Assembly: GCA_004352715.1 (NCBI GenBank)
Contig: SCFE01000009.1
Location: 892,300 to 956,299 of the forward strand
DNA from: Hofstenia miamia
Lineage: Eukaryota > Xenacoelomorpha > Acoela
Length of the DNA: 64,000 nt
Reading direction: 5' to 3'
Translations under genes and position numbers: made by a program
Notes under the pieces: model-generated
What the model saw: the letters and a program-made list of their open reading frames with translations, nothing else
Databases searched by the model: none
Told to the model about the DNA's origin: nothing
Part shown: one piece after another, positions 35,588 through 47,034 of the stretch
Position numbering within the stretch: the first letter of the stretch is position 1
Layout of the letters: each line of letters begins with the position of its first letter

Positions 35588-36235
35588 TTTATCGGTCTAT
35601 TATAGGTCATCTAAGTCTATCAGATAAAATATGTCTAACCTATGTTAGGCTATCCAGCCCTTTCTTCACCGATGTTAATTATTAGTTACATGTAAACGAT
35701 CGAATTGATAGCCAGCTAAACAGAGAAAAACTCTTATTCGTACACCTAACATAAATGCAGGTTCATGGTTTGGATCAAGGACCCTTGAGTCGCTCCCGAT
35801 ATGTTCCCAAACCACTACTACTGCATTTACCATTTAGCTTGACATTCTATATAAACAATCAAACCGATATAAAATCTAAGAATAAGATTTTTGAAGAATT
35901 TACTTCAACAAATTCCAAATTGATTTATGCTCTATTTATAGTTAATTTTGAAAAAGTACCTGTCATTCGAAATTCAAATTTATGTTGTCTGCCAAAATGG
36001 CTGAAAATAATGGAAGTAAATTCGCCCCCTTTGTTTTGTCAAAATTCGACGACAAGTACTAATTTGCTATATTATTACTTGGTTGCATTTTACAAAGATA
36101 ATTCTGATAATTAAATTGTTTTTCTAATTAATCATAATTCGATCTTAGTTTCGACTAATCATCTGATCTTTTTTCTTCATTAGCAGCATTTTCTTTGGAT
36201 TATGCTTCAAGTAGAAAGATTATTGAAATTAAGGT
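35588..36235. other. Spacer without recognised gene
   Basis: A 119-codon + strand frame at 35755-36114 has no recognised motif and atypical composition. Nothing else is seen. Confidence 0.4.
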
Positions 36236-36350
36236 CTAGAGAAGCAGTTTATTCTAAATATGCTTATTCGCACATATTTGCAAAGGTCTATCCAAAATAA
36301 TACAGCAACAGTTCAAAATAAAATGCGATGCTGACGAATCCTTAGACAAA

Positions 36351-37005
36351 ATGATAAGGAAAGGTCTAGCAATCCAGACAATGATAGAAAACAATGCAAG
36401 GATAAATGAAAAATCGAAGATACCAAGAATACCCACACCAATAACAACAACGTTAATGAACAAAAACACGAACAAAGGAATAATTAAAAAACCATCAGAC
36501 GCAGAAAAAATAATAAAAATAAAGTTGAAAGATGGTAAAATAAGAAAAATTAAAAGGAAAGACCTCAAATGCCAAATGGTTGGGAATAATGGACAGATGA
36601 AGAAATACTGTAAATGTCAAATCAATCTAATTGAGGACGAAGATGCATATTTTGAGGAAGAGGACTTAATTGAAGATGACGAAGAACAATATGAAAGCAA
36701 TTATAAAAATGAGGAGGTACCAGAAAGTTTAAACTGAATGGAGAGCCAACTCTGAGAAAATGTGCACTCGCTCTAATAATAACTGACCTAATCATAACTA
36801 ACACAATTATAGTTGTAGTCAATGGTATAATGTTCAATGCCACAATAGACATGGGAGCAGTAATATCAGTGATGACAGACGATTGTGCAGGAAAAATCGG
36901 CTTTGATAGACAAAATCTAAAAGAAGAAAAAAGCAGATTAATAAATGCCTCTGGTGAGTATATCAACATCAAAGGCAAACTAGAAAGAGTACTGATATGT
37001 ATAGC
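36351..37005 (+). pseudogene. gypsy gag C-terminus and protease remnant
   Basis: Seen: a Lys-rich segment, then CQMVGNNGQMKKYC, a degraded CCHC zinc knuckle, an acidic stretch (EEEDLIEDDEEQ), a stop at about 36737 and then, in another frame, FNATIDMGAVISVM, the protease active-site region with DMG in place of the expected DTG/DSG. The frame is cut at 37005 by the Polinton insertion. Family role: gag binds RNA and the protease matures the polyprotein. This copy is inactive. Confidence 0.7.
37000..37005 (+). repeat. Polinton target-site duplication, left copy (TATAGC)
   Basis: TATAGC immediately precedes the element end and is repeated exactly at 43037-43042. Confidence 0.85.
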
Positions 37006-37608
37006 AGTAGTTAAGACCGAGTGAAGAACGTGCCAATGGGACACCCATGGCTATTTGCCATGTGGAAATGAAGCGATTCTATTGGACGCCATCTAGCGAC
37101 AAAATATTTTTGACAAAACTTAATTGAACAAATTAATTTTTGACAAAGTTTTTATTTTTATTTCTAGGATTTAGGCAAAGTGATATAATTGAAGGCGATA
37201 AATGTTTTTGATAAAACTAGTTTGTTGTAACAATGTTTAAACATGCAACACAATGGTTAAGGAAAACAATTCATAGATTGAAAACCCAAATATTTCAAAC
37301 AAAATATGATGTATTATTTGCATTAGAGCGTGTTTCCAAGTGCATTAATATTGATCAAAACAAATATGCAAGAGGTGGAAAACAGCAATTTCTTTAGCAA
37401 TTGTGTATAAATTGTAAAAGCATACATTACCACATTGGCTTTGAGTTATGAAGTTCAGCATTGTACAATCTTCAAGTTTCCATCTTCATTATAAAATATG
37501 ACGGCACTTCCACATTCACCCAGGAGGTGGCCGCCAGAAATGCGTTAAGCCTTTTATTTAATGTGGCTGGCTTTCCCCAGGAGGCCTATTGTTACCACAG
37601 ACCTAAAC
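37006..37608 (+). repeat. Polinton left terminal inverted repeat
   Basis: Pairs with 42451-43036 in inverted orientation through ACCTAAAC at the inner edge. Substitutions include several CpG to TpG/CpA changes, most of them in the right copy (for example GACCGAG against GACTGAG). Confidence 0.9.
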
Positions 37609-37784
37609 TGTGAGCAATGAAAACGATAATAACAATTCCAAATAAAATATCTAGTGACATTTGATAACACCCAAGTACTATATAATTTGTAAAAATGTAA
37701 CCTGTTAGTGAAAATAGATATTACATTAGTGCATATAGGCGAGTAAACCATTAACACACAAAAATCATTTTAAAACAAAAGTGT

Positions 37785-38784
37785 NNNNNNNNNNNNNNNN
37801 NNNNNNNNNNNNNNNNNNNNNNNNNNNNNNNNNNNNNNNNNNNNNNNNNNNNNNNNNNNNNNNNNNNNNNNNNNNNNNNNNNNNNNNNNNNNNNNNNNNN
37901 NNNNNNNNNNNNNNNNNNNNNNNNNNNNNNNNNNNNNNNNNNNNNNNNNNNNNNNNNNNNNNNNNNNNNNNNNNNNNNNNNNNNNNNNNNNNNNNNNNNN
38001 NNNNNNNNNNNNNNNNNNNNNNNNNNNNNNNNNNNNNNNNNNNNNNNNNNNNNNNNNNNNNNNNNNNNNNNNNNNNNNNNNNNNNNNNNNNNNNNNNNNN
38101 NNNNNNNNNNNNNNNNNNNNNNNNNNNNNNNNNNNNNNNNNNNNNNNNNNNNNNNNNNNNNNNNNNNNNNNNNNNNNNNNNNNNNNNNNNNNNNNNNNNN
38201 NNNNNNNNNNNNNNNNNNNNNNNNNNNNNNNNNNNNNNNNNNNNNNNNNNNNNNNNNNNNNNNNNNNNNNNNNNNNNNNNNNNNNNNNNNNNNNNNNNNN
38301 NNNNNNNNNNNNNNNNNNNNNNNNNNNNNNNNNNNNNNNNNNNNNNNNNNNNNNNNNNNNNNNNNNNNNNNNNNNNNNNNNNNNNNNNNNNNNNNNNNNN
38401 NNNNNNNNNNNNNNNNNNNNNNNNNNNNNNNNNNNNNNNNNNNNNNNNNNNNNNNNNNNNNNNNNNNNNNNNNNNNNNNNNNNNNNNNNNNNNNNNNNNN
38501 NNNNNNNNNNNNNNNNNNNNNNNNNNNNNNNNNNNNNNNNNNNNNNNNNNNNNNNNNNNNNNNNNNNNNNNNNNNNNNNNNNNNNNNNNNNNNNNNNNNN
38601 NNNNNNNNNNNNNNNNNNNNNNNNNNNNNNNNNNNNNNNNNNNNNNNNNNNNNNNNNNNNNNNNNNNNNNNNNNNNNNNNNNNNNNNNNNNNNNNNNNNN
38701 NNNNNNNNNNNNNNNNNNNNNNNNNNNNNNNNNNNNNNNNNNNNNNNNNNNNNNNNNNNNNNNNNNNNNNNNNNNNNNNNNNNN
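37785..38784. other. Assembly gap, 1,000 N
   Basis: Exactly 1,000 N, a placeholder size. Open frames through it are meaningless. Confidence 0.99.
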
Positions 38785-40349
38785 CTATGTAAATCTGCTA
38801 AGAACAAAAGCAAAGAATTGTAACTTTGGTCCATTGGAAGACAGTTTAATTCGTGATCGCATCATACTATCTACACAAGATGTGAGACTTCAAGAAAGGC
38901 TGTTGCGAGAGCCAAATATTGATTTGCATAAGACAATACAATTTTGTAGGGCGGCAGAAGAATCTCTTGAGCAAATCAAACTTATCAACAATAATAATGA
39001 GAAGGAAAATCCTGAAATAAAAACGGATCAAGTACGTAGAAGGAGAAGTCAATTCAAGAAAATCACTGAAAGTAATGAATATGAATGTCGCCAATGTGGC
39101 AGAATCCATAAACCAAGGAATTGCCCAGCGTATGGACAAAGTTGTAGGAAACGCGGGAAGCCTAACCATTTTGCTCGTAAGTGCAGAGCACATCTACAAA
39201 GACGTAGTTATCAGCAGCAAACTAGCCATGAAGTCAACGATATTAATGAAACAGACAGTGAAAGTTCTTCAGCAGCCGAATACGAATGTGATGAAATTAA
39301 ACATGTGGAGCACCGTGAGCTAAGGACCACAATCCAAGTGTTTGGCCAGGCCATAAGTATAGAGGTGGATTCTGGGGCGCAATGCAATGTGTTACCTATA
39401 CAAACGCTAAGAGCACTTGAAAGACAATTTAATCAAAAAATGAAAATATCCAGGAGCAGAGGAGAGCTAAGTGGATACGGAGGCCAAAAAATACCTACTA
39501 TTGGTGAAATAAGGCTACCAGCTGTGATTGGAAAAACACGAATGCAGACAAATGTGAAGTTTTTGGTTGTATCTACTGAAACAAAGCCCATTCTCTGTCT
39601 TGAAACATCACTTAAAACAGGAGTTCTTGGTGTGAGATTTAAGGACTCCAAGGAACGGGAAGTACACACATTAAGAGTCATAACCATTTTCGCAGAGGGT
39701 CCGGGAACCTCCATTAAGACAACTCTCAGCTACCGGGCCTGATGATGATGATGATTATGTAAGAAAGCTTTTTTTAAAATACGATGATGTATTCACTGGA
39801 TATGGTTGTGTTGATCAGATTTACGAAATACCTCTTCGACCGAATGCAAAGCCTGTCATGCATCCTCCGAGACGTTACCCGATAGCAATTATCCCAAAGC
39901 TTAAAGAAAAGCTTCAAGAACTGGAAGAATGGGGAATAATTTCTAAAGTAGATGGACCCACTAACTGGGTTGGAAGTATGGTGGTCGTAGAAAAAACCAA
40001 TGGCGATTTAAGATTAACTTTTGATAATAAGACCTTAAATAAAGAAATTGTTAGAGAATATCACTATCCACCTTCAACCCCAAGGCTACGAGAATTTTTT
40101 NNNNNNNNNNNNNNAAGGCTGTTTTCTCTCGTGCTAGATCTAGAAATATGAAGTTTAACAAACGCAAACTTCAACTAATGCCAGATAAAATAAAATATAT
40201 GGGATTCATTGTGAACAAAAATGGATTCCAAACAGATCCACAGAAAGTAGAAACCATCCGAAAGTTCTCAAAACCAACTGATAGAAGATCCTTGCAAAGA
40301 TTACTTGGTATGACAAACTATTTATCGCAATTCATTCCAAAATATTCCA
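38785..40349 (+). pseudogene. Second gypsy-type element fragment (gag, protease, RT)
   Basis: A short contig between two gaps. Seen: the end of gag, zinc knuckles CRQCGRIHKPRNC and CRKRGKPNHFARKC (the latter with Arg in place of the second Cys), protease VDSGAQCNVLP at about 39365-39397 with the GYGGQKIP flap, a stop near 39740, then RT fingers (PPRRYPIAIIPKLKEKLQEL, NWVGSMVVVEKTNGDLRLTF). A 14 N gap (40101-40114) is followed by thumb sequence LQLMPDKIKYMGFIV. The catalytic YxDD block is missing. It is a different family from the surrounding gypsy copy. It may be nested in the Polinton or misplaced by scaffolding. Confidence 0.85.
40101..40114. other. 14 N gap within the second gypsy fragment
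   Basis: Sequence either side is RT fingers/palm (before) and thumb-proximal (after), so real sequence is missing here or the copy is deleted. Confidence 0.95.
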
Positions 40350-41349
40350 NNNNNNNNNNNNNNNNNNNNNNNNNNNNNNNNNNNNNNNNNNNNNNNNNNN
40401 NNNNNNNNNNNNNNNNNNNNNNNNNNNNNNNNNNNNNNNNNNNNNNNNNNNNNNNNNNNNNNNNNNNNNNNNNNNNNNNNNNNNNNNNNNNNNNNNNNNN
40501 NNNNNNNNNNNNNNNNNNNNNNNNNNNNNNNNNNNNNNNNNNNNNNNNNNNNNNNNNNNNNNNNNNNNNNNNNNNNNNNNNNNNNNNNNNNNNNNNNNNN
40601 NNNNNNNNNNNNNNNNNNNNNNNNNNNNNNNNNNNNNNNNNNNNNNNNNNNNNNNNNNNNNNNNNNNNNNNNNNNNNNNNNNNNNNNNNNNNNNNNNNNN
40701 NNNNNNNNNNNNNNNNNNNNNNNNNNNNNNNNNNNNNNNNNNNNNNNNNNNNNNNNNNNNNNNNNNNNNNNNNNNNNNNNNNNNNNNNNNNNNNNNNNNN
40801 NNNNNNNNNNNNNNNNNNNNNNNNNNNNNNNNNNNNNNNNNNNNNNNNNNNNNNNNNNNNNNNNNNNNNNNNNNNNNNNNNNNNNNNNNNNNNNNNNNNN
40901 NNNNNNNNNNNNNNNNNNNNNNNNNNNNNNNNNNNNNNNNNNNNNNNNNNNNNNNNNNNNNNNNNNNNNNNNNNNNNNNNNNNNNNNNNNNNNNNNNNNN
41001 NNNNNNNNNNNNNNNNNNNNNNNNNNNNNNNNNNNNNNNNNNNNNNNNNNNNNNNNNNNNNNNNNNNNNNNNNNNNNNNNNNNNNNNNNNNNNNNNNNNN
41101 NNNNNNNNNNNNNNNNNNNNNNNNNNNNNNNNNNNNNNNNNNNNNNNNNNNNNNNNNNNNNNNNNNNNNNNNNNNNNNNNNNNNNNNNNNNNNNNNNNNN
41201 NNNNNNNNNNNNNNNNNNNNNNNNNNNNNNNNNNNNNNNNNNNNNNNNNNNNNNNNNNNNNNNNNNNNNNNNNNNNNNNNNNNNNNNNNNNNNNNNNNNN
41301 NNNNNNNNNNNNNNNNNNNNNNNNNNNNNNNNNNNNNNNNNNNNNNNNN
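40350..41349. other. Assembly gap, 1,000 N
   Basis: Exactly 1,000 N. CpG-poor sequence begins on its right side. Confidence 0.99.
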
Positions 41350-42019
41350 TCCATTATAACATAATGAAGCCAGCATTTGCAAATCAAATCACAGTGCTTT
41401 ACAGTGATACTGACTCCCTTCTTTACAAAATAACAACACAAAATGTCTATGAAGATCTAGCCTCAATATCAAGCCACTTTGATTTTTCAAACTATGCCAG
41501 AGCTTCACCATTATATAGTGAAACAAATAAAAAGATGTATTTGAAAGTAAAGGATGAACTTGGTGGCAATGTCATCAATCAGGTGGTTGCCCTAAAGTCA
41601 AAAATGTACTCTGTACAGTATGTCTCAAATAATAAATTCAATGAGAAGGTGAGCTCTAAGGGGGTTGTGAGGGCTGTCAAGAAAATGATGAACTTTGATC
41701 TCTTCAAATCAATTTTGGACAATGAGGAAATTGTTCATCATCCAATGACAGCCATTAGAAGTCACAATCACCAAATTGCTGTACAGACCACCAATAAAAT
41801 AACACAATTTGATGATAAATGCTACCTCCTGAACAAATATCAAAGTCTGCCTTATGGACATTGAGGTAAGTTTATTAATTATAGTATTATATATTTATAT
41901 GTGTTTTTAGATATTACACCTTCAGTGTATAGTGCAGTTGGCTCTCCCTTGAAGTTAAAAAGATCTGCTTCCAATATTGACCCTGGACCTCCTCCAAAAA
42001 GACCTACACTTAGTGCATG
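41350..42019 (+). pseudogene. Polinton protein-primed DNA polymerase B, C-terminal fragment
   Basis: The N-terminal part lies in the gap. Seen: VLYSDTDSLLYKI at about 41394-41430 (polymerase motif C, the DTD metal-binding residues intact), then HFDFSNYARASPLYSETNKK, LGGNVINQVVALKSKMYSV, IRSHNHQIAVQTTNKI and LPYGH, the usual order for Polinton and adintovirus polymerases. An in-frame TGA follows at 41862-41864, immediately before a possible 46-base intron (about 41866-41911). Beyond that acceptor the same frame continues for about 35 codons with basic, Pro-rich KLKRSAS and PPPKRP. A polyadenylation signal AATAAA lies near 42123. The polymerase would copy the element from its protein-bound ends. 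This copy is fragmentary. Confidence 0.88.
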
Positions 42020-42235
42020 ATGAAATGGGAAAGAGACTTGTATTTGCTTTTTTCCATAAACTTTTACTTATATTTGTTTTAGATAAACTCATTTAATCAA
42101 CTCTTGTAGTGTGATGTTGTAAATAAATTTTGTCTTGTGCCTTCACCTCTACTTGTGAACAAGTATTTTTTAAAATTGTTATATTTAAAGAGTTTATTTA
42201 AAATTGCACTCATTTCTTGTTTATGCTTTGCAGGA

Positions 42236-42503
42236 GATGGTTGATGTCAATACATTATCTACAAAGGTATATGTATATATTTTCACTATATTGCACTTTT
42301 ACTCTATTTAGGTAATGTTGGTGGGATGGCCTCAATTTGGGAAGAAATTGAAAAGATCAATTGAATGTTGCACCGCTCTGCTTACAATCCCTCAACATAC
42401 ACTTGCAGATTACCAGGTATAATTTTTATTTTATTATTAACTTACTATGTGTTTAGGTCTGTGGTAACAATTGGCCTCCTGGGGAAAGCCAGCCACATTA
42501 AAT
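42236..42503 (+). CDS. Possible small spliced frame running into the Polinton right TIR
   Basis: After a TTTGCAG acceptor, three segments (42236-42266, 42312-42416, 42457-42503) join through introns of 45 and 40 bases with GT-AG ends. They give one open frame (EMVDVNTLSTK, VMLVGWPQFGKKLKRS, VCGNNWPPGESQPH, then TAA). The last segment lies inside the terminal inverted repeat. No domain is recognised and the upstream exon is not identified. It could be coincidence in AT-rich DNA. Confidence 0.3.
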
Positions 42504-43036
42504 AAATGGCTTAACGCATTTCTGGTGGCCACCTCCTGGGTGAATGTGGAAGTGCCGTCATATTTTAGAATGAAGATGGAAACTTGAAGATTGTACAATG
42601 CTGAACTTTGTCACTCAGAGTCATTGTGTAATGTATGCTTTTACAATTTATACACAATTGCTAAAGAAATTGTTGTTTTCCACCTCTTGCATATTTGTTT
42701 TGATCAATATTAACGCACTTGGAAACACGCTCTAATGCAAATAATACATCATATTTGGGTTTTCAATCTATGAATTGTTTTCCTTAAAACATTGTGTTGC
42801 ATGTTTAAACATTGTTACAACAAACACGCCCTATGTGAAATTTGTCATCAAAAATATCAGTTTGCCTAAATTCTAAAAATAAAAATTCTCACTTTGTCAA
42901 AAGAATTAATTTGTTCAATTAAGTTTCTTTAAAAATATTTTGTCGCTAGATGGCATCCAATAGAATCGCTTCATTTCCACATGGCAAATAGCCATGGGTG
43001 TCCCATTGGCACGTCCTTCACTCAGTCTTAACTACT
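42451..43036 (-). repeat. Polinton right terminal inverted repeat
   Basis: Inverted copy of 37006-37608, ending ACTACT at 43036, followed directly by the TATAGC duplication. Confidence 0.9.
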
Positions 43037-43042
43037 TATAGC
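43037..43042 (+). repeat. Polinton target-site duplication, right copy (TATAGC)
   Basis: Matches 37000-37005 in 6 of 6 bases. Confidence 0.85.
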
Positions 43043-45720
43043 AATGACTTCCTAACACAGAATGGCTGCATAATAGATTACACAAATAAAAATATTAGAG
43101 TACAAGAAGAGGTGATAACAACAAGAGAGGAGAATGAGGAAGAAGAGATGATAACATTCAGACTATGAGAAAATATTAAAATACAGCCAAACAATTGGAA
43201 AATGTGCCAAATCACAACCACTGACAAGATAAATACAGAAGTGATGATCTACAAGCAGACGGGAATAAATACCAAACAGATATCTCTACCATCAACCTTA
43301 TGCATAGTTAAGGAAGAACAATCAACAATACATATACTAAACGCAACCAACAGAATGGTTAATCTGAAAAGAGAGAAAATCAAAATACTAAGGAAAAAAG
43401 TCAAAATGGGAAAAATTCTGACAGAAAAGATGATCAACATAATCAGCAAACAAGAAGAAAACAACTACCAAATACCGGATATTGACAGGGAACAATATCA
43501 ACCCCTTAATGAGAAACAGAAAACAGAACTAAAAAACCTACTAAAAAAACATGGAAGAATCTTCAACTTCGATGAAATCAGTGCAGGAAAAGTGGTAGGG
43601 GAAACACATAAAATCACTACAACAACAGATGAACCAATACGCCTATCCTGTCAAAGAGTACCAGAACACTTAAAGAACAATTATAATAAAACCTTATATG
43701 AACTGATAGACAACAAAATTATCTGACCTAGTGAGAGCCCCTACATAGCACTGATGGCGTTCATCAAACAAGGAAACACGCATAGGCTCTGCATAGATTT
43801 TCGAAAACTAAATGACAACCAAAAAAATGCATACCCCCTTTTGAGGATTGACAATATAATATATGAAGCAAGCAAATACAAATATTACACCTGCCTGGAC
43901 TTATGTAAAACCTATTGGCAGGTGCCAATGCAATTGAGACATTGAAAAGACTGCTTTTATAACACCCTACAGGTTGTTCGATTGAATTTATATGGCATTT
44001 GGGTTGTGTAATGCACCAGCTACATTCCAAAGATACGTCACAAAAGTATTAAAACAAAACAATAAAAAGATAGAGGATGGAATAAACACATACATAGATG
44101 ATATATTGATAGCAAGTGACACAATACCTGAACACATGGACAAACTAGACAGAATCCTGAAGATTTTATATAACACAGGACTATGAGTGAATGGAAAGAA
44201 ATGTATAATTCTGAAAACATAAGTAGTATTCTTGGGAAGAGAAATTGAAAAGGGCAGAATAAAAATGAAAAATAACGCCAAAGACATGATACAAAACCTA
44301 AGCAGCCCTAGAACAAAGAAAGACCTCCAGAGAATAATGAGTTTTATTAACTACTATGGGTCATTCATACCAAATGTAGCCAAAAAAAGAGAGCAAAAAG
44401 GACAGCACTATTGATAAAATTTGCAGTATTTGAATGGCCATGGAAAGAACAGGCACAACTTGGTAACATAAGAAATGAATTAGCAAAACTACCATCACTC
44501 AACACTCCAGAGTACAACAAGGAATTTATAGTAGACTTTGATGCTAGCAATGTAGCAATAGACACATGCCTCAGTCAAATCAAAACCAATGAAGAAGTGC
44601 TGATACAATTCTTCAGTAGAAAACTGAAGCAAAGTGAAGAAAATTATGGATCAACAAAACTAGAAATGTTAGCACTGGTTAAAAGCATCAAGAAATTTCG
44701 ATACTTTTTAATAGGGCAAACATTTAAAGTATGTACAGATAATAGTGGAGTAGCATGGCTTAAAAATATTCTGGAGATCGATCATCCATAGTCTCATTGT
44801 GAATAGAATACCTCAATGAATTTAAGTTCACTATTGAACACAGAAAAGGCACTCTTCACAAAAATGCAGACTTTTGGACAGCACTACCAGAATATCAATG
44901 CAACATAAAAAAGAACAATGGAGAGAAAAAACAATTCGAGTCCTACCACACAACGAGTATGAAAACTTACCAGATATCAACACAGATAAAAAAAGGCCAA
45001 ACAATAATGCCCATAACAATCAAAGAGGAAATAACCGAAAACAAAATCATTGAAAAACAACTCACTGACATTATTCTAAAACAAATAATAGAAAAAATAA
45101 AGGATAAAAATACACCACTAGGGAAAACCGAAAAAGCTACTTCCAAAGATACACATGGAAATAAAAAAAATTGGCTACTATACATACAAGGTAAGTCACC
45201 AGGGATAGCAATCCCAGAATATTTCAAAGAGATCTAGTCAGAAAGATGCGTGAAAATGGGCACATGGAAATAATACAGATGGAGTCAACATTCAATGCAT
45301 GTTTTATAACAATAGCAATAAAGAAGACAGTGGAAGACGTGATAAATATATGCACAACATGCCCAATCAACAACAAAACTAACTTCCTACAACAAATGGC
45401 ACCACTAGAAAAAATCATAGCAACAACACCAAACCAGATATTACACGTAGACGTAGAAAAACTATCAGAAGATGATGAAGGCTATTAATACATTCTAGTC
45501 TTAGTTGATAACTTCACAAAATATGCCAGAATGATACTGTTAGATTCTACAACTGCAAAAATAGTAGCCAAAAAAATAATAAAAGAATGGATCCTGCAAT
45601 TTGGTCCAATGGAAACAATTGTATCTGACTGTGGAGTTTAGTTCAAATGTAAACTATTCAAAGAAATGACAAAATTAATGGAAATACCCAAAGAGAAATT
45701 GATAAAATCAACGTAGAAAA
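43043..45720 (+). pseudogene. gypsy pol remnant: protease end, RT, RNase H, integrase
   Basis: Seen in order: NDFLTQNGCIIDY (end of protease) at about 43042; a Lys-rich linker; RT fingers from 43600 (HRLCIDFRKLND at about 43780); FGLCNAPATFQRYV at 43995; the catalytic TYIDDILIA at about 44090; thumb (RRIMSFINYYGSFIP-like) near 44330; RNase H FIVDFDASNVAID near 44525 and STKLEMLALV near 44655; integrase zinc finger ending CTTC near 45352; first catalytic region ILHVDVEKL near 45440; and IVSDCGV with a stop near 45640. Many in-frame stops and shifts make it non-functional. Family: Ty3/gypsy. Confidence 0.88.
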
Positions 45721-47034
45721 ATGGGGCAACACAACACCCAGCAAAATCTCTTAGGTTGATATAGACAATGAGAGACTACTAGTAAAAATAACCATCAAAT
45801 GTGAAAAGACGAAGACATAGTCCAATGAGTCTATGGAGAAGTTTACAAAAAGGATACCAAGTCCCTCATAAAGTTACTGTGCACAGAAGCCTTCATGCTA
45901 AGAAAGCAAAAACAAATGCTGGAACTGCAGAATCAATTAGCAGTGGATATAGAATGTATAACATCAAAACTAGTCATTAGACCAGAAATCACATAAAACC
46001 TCATGAAAAACAGTTTAATGAACACATTCTGGGAAAACATAAATCAAAGAACAACTACCCAGCCACATTCATTATAGCAACAACATCAAAAATGGAAGGA
46101 TCACACCAAACAATAGAAAATCATACAATGACATTGCTATTACAATGCAGGCCACCACTGACAATATCTATACCAATGCTTCTACCAACATGGTGATTGA
46201 AAAACAAGAAAGCAGCCAAAGTGGAATGGCACAAGGAAAGCACATATGTAAACTCAGTACAACAAGTGGAGGAAAAAGTAAAAGATAGAAGATATGTTAA
46301 ATCTAAAGAAACACTGCTACTACACAGCAAAAAAGAGAGAGTATAAATAGAGGGAACCATCACGCCATATGACCTCTATAAGGAAGGAGAACTGATACAC
46401 AAAAAATCCAAAAAGTATGCAATGAAATAGAAAAGTGCACCACAAAAATAATGATACTCTTCTCAGGAATCAATGATATAGTCTGGGGAGAATTATGGAG
46501 CTCAACATACTGATACTATGATGTGATGCAATGGGTAAAAATCATAACAATGATTTGATTAGGAAAGAACAATCCTGAAGAAATCACTAGAGGAAGTGCA
46601 AAACAACATAAGTGCATTCTATGATGAAGCTTCAGTATCCAAATCATTATGGTCTACATATGAGTTCTTTTATCCCAACACATCAATTCACCCAGACTTA
46701 GCATATACTAGTAGAGTAGATGCAATAATGACACTCATGATTGCCATAAAGGGACTACATCTATACAACAAATTTTAGAAAAACTTTACCAACAAGCTCA
46801 ATGAACTAAGAAGTATGTGTGCACAATATTGAAAACACTACAAAATCCATCATTCATCAGACATAAGAAGATGCTGACAACAGAAAAAGACGTAGTCTTA
46901 AAACTCACAAAAGAAAAGCAATATCAAAATCTCAACTGGGAGATGCCAGAGGCTAATAACTTAATGAGAAGAGCAGCAGAGATGGTGCATGGAGAAAGAG
47001 TGGTAATCATTAATTAGCTATGCTGGAGGGGGAG
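45721..47034 (+). pseudogene. gypsy 3' region between integrase and LTR (unassigned coding-like remnant)
   Basis: Coding-like composition continues with many stops. Readable pieces include EWHKESTYVNSVQQ-like text near 46225, a Lys-rich piece near 46280, and ISAFYDEASVSKSLWSTYEF at 46605-46664, in several frames. It could be the integrase C-terminus plus an env-like or accessory frame. No signal peptide or fusion motif is visible, so I do not assign it. Confidence 0.4.

Larger units (their letters stand above)
37006..43036 (+). mobile_element. Polinton/Maverick element (interior mostly missing)
   Basis: Seen: terminal inverted repeats of about 600 bp, termini AGTAGTTAAGAC...GTCTTAACTACT, a 6 bp target duplication (TATAGC), and a protein-primed type B DNA polymerase near the right end. 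Family knowledge: 5'-AG...CT-3' ends, 6 bp duplications and this polymerase define Polintons, which normally span 15-20 kb with integrase, ATPase, protease and capsid genes. Here two fixed 1,000 N gaps replace an unknown length, and none of those other genes is visible. The real element is probably much longer than the 6 kb shown. Confidence 0.88.

Noticed and set aside
37770-41441. Very long frames of unknown residues
   Set aside because: They run through 1,000 N gaps.
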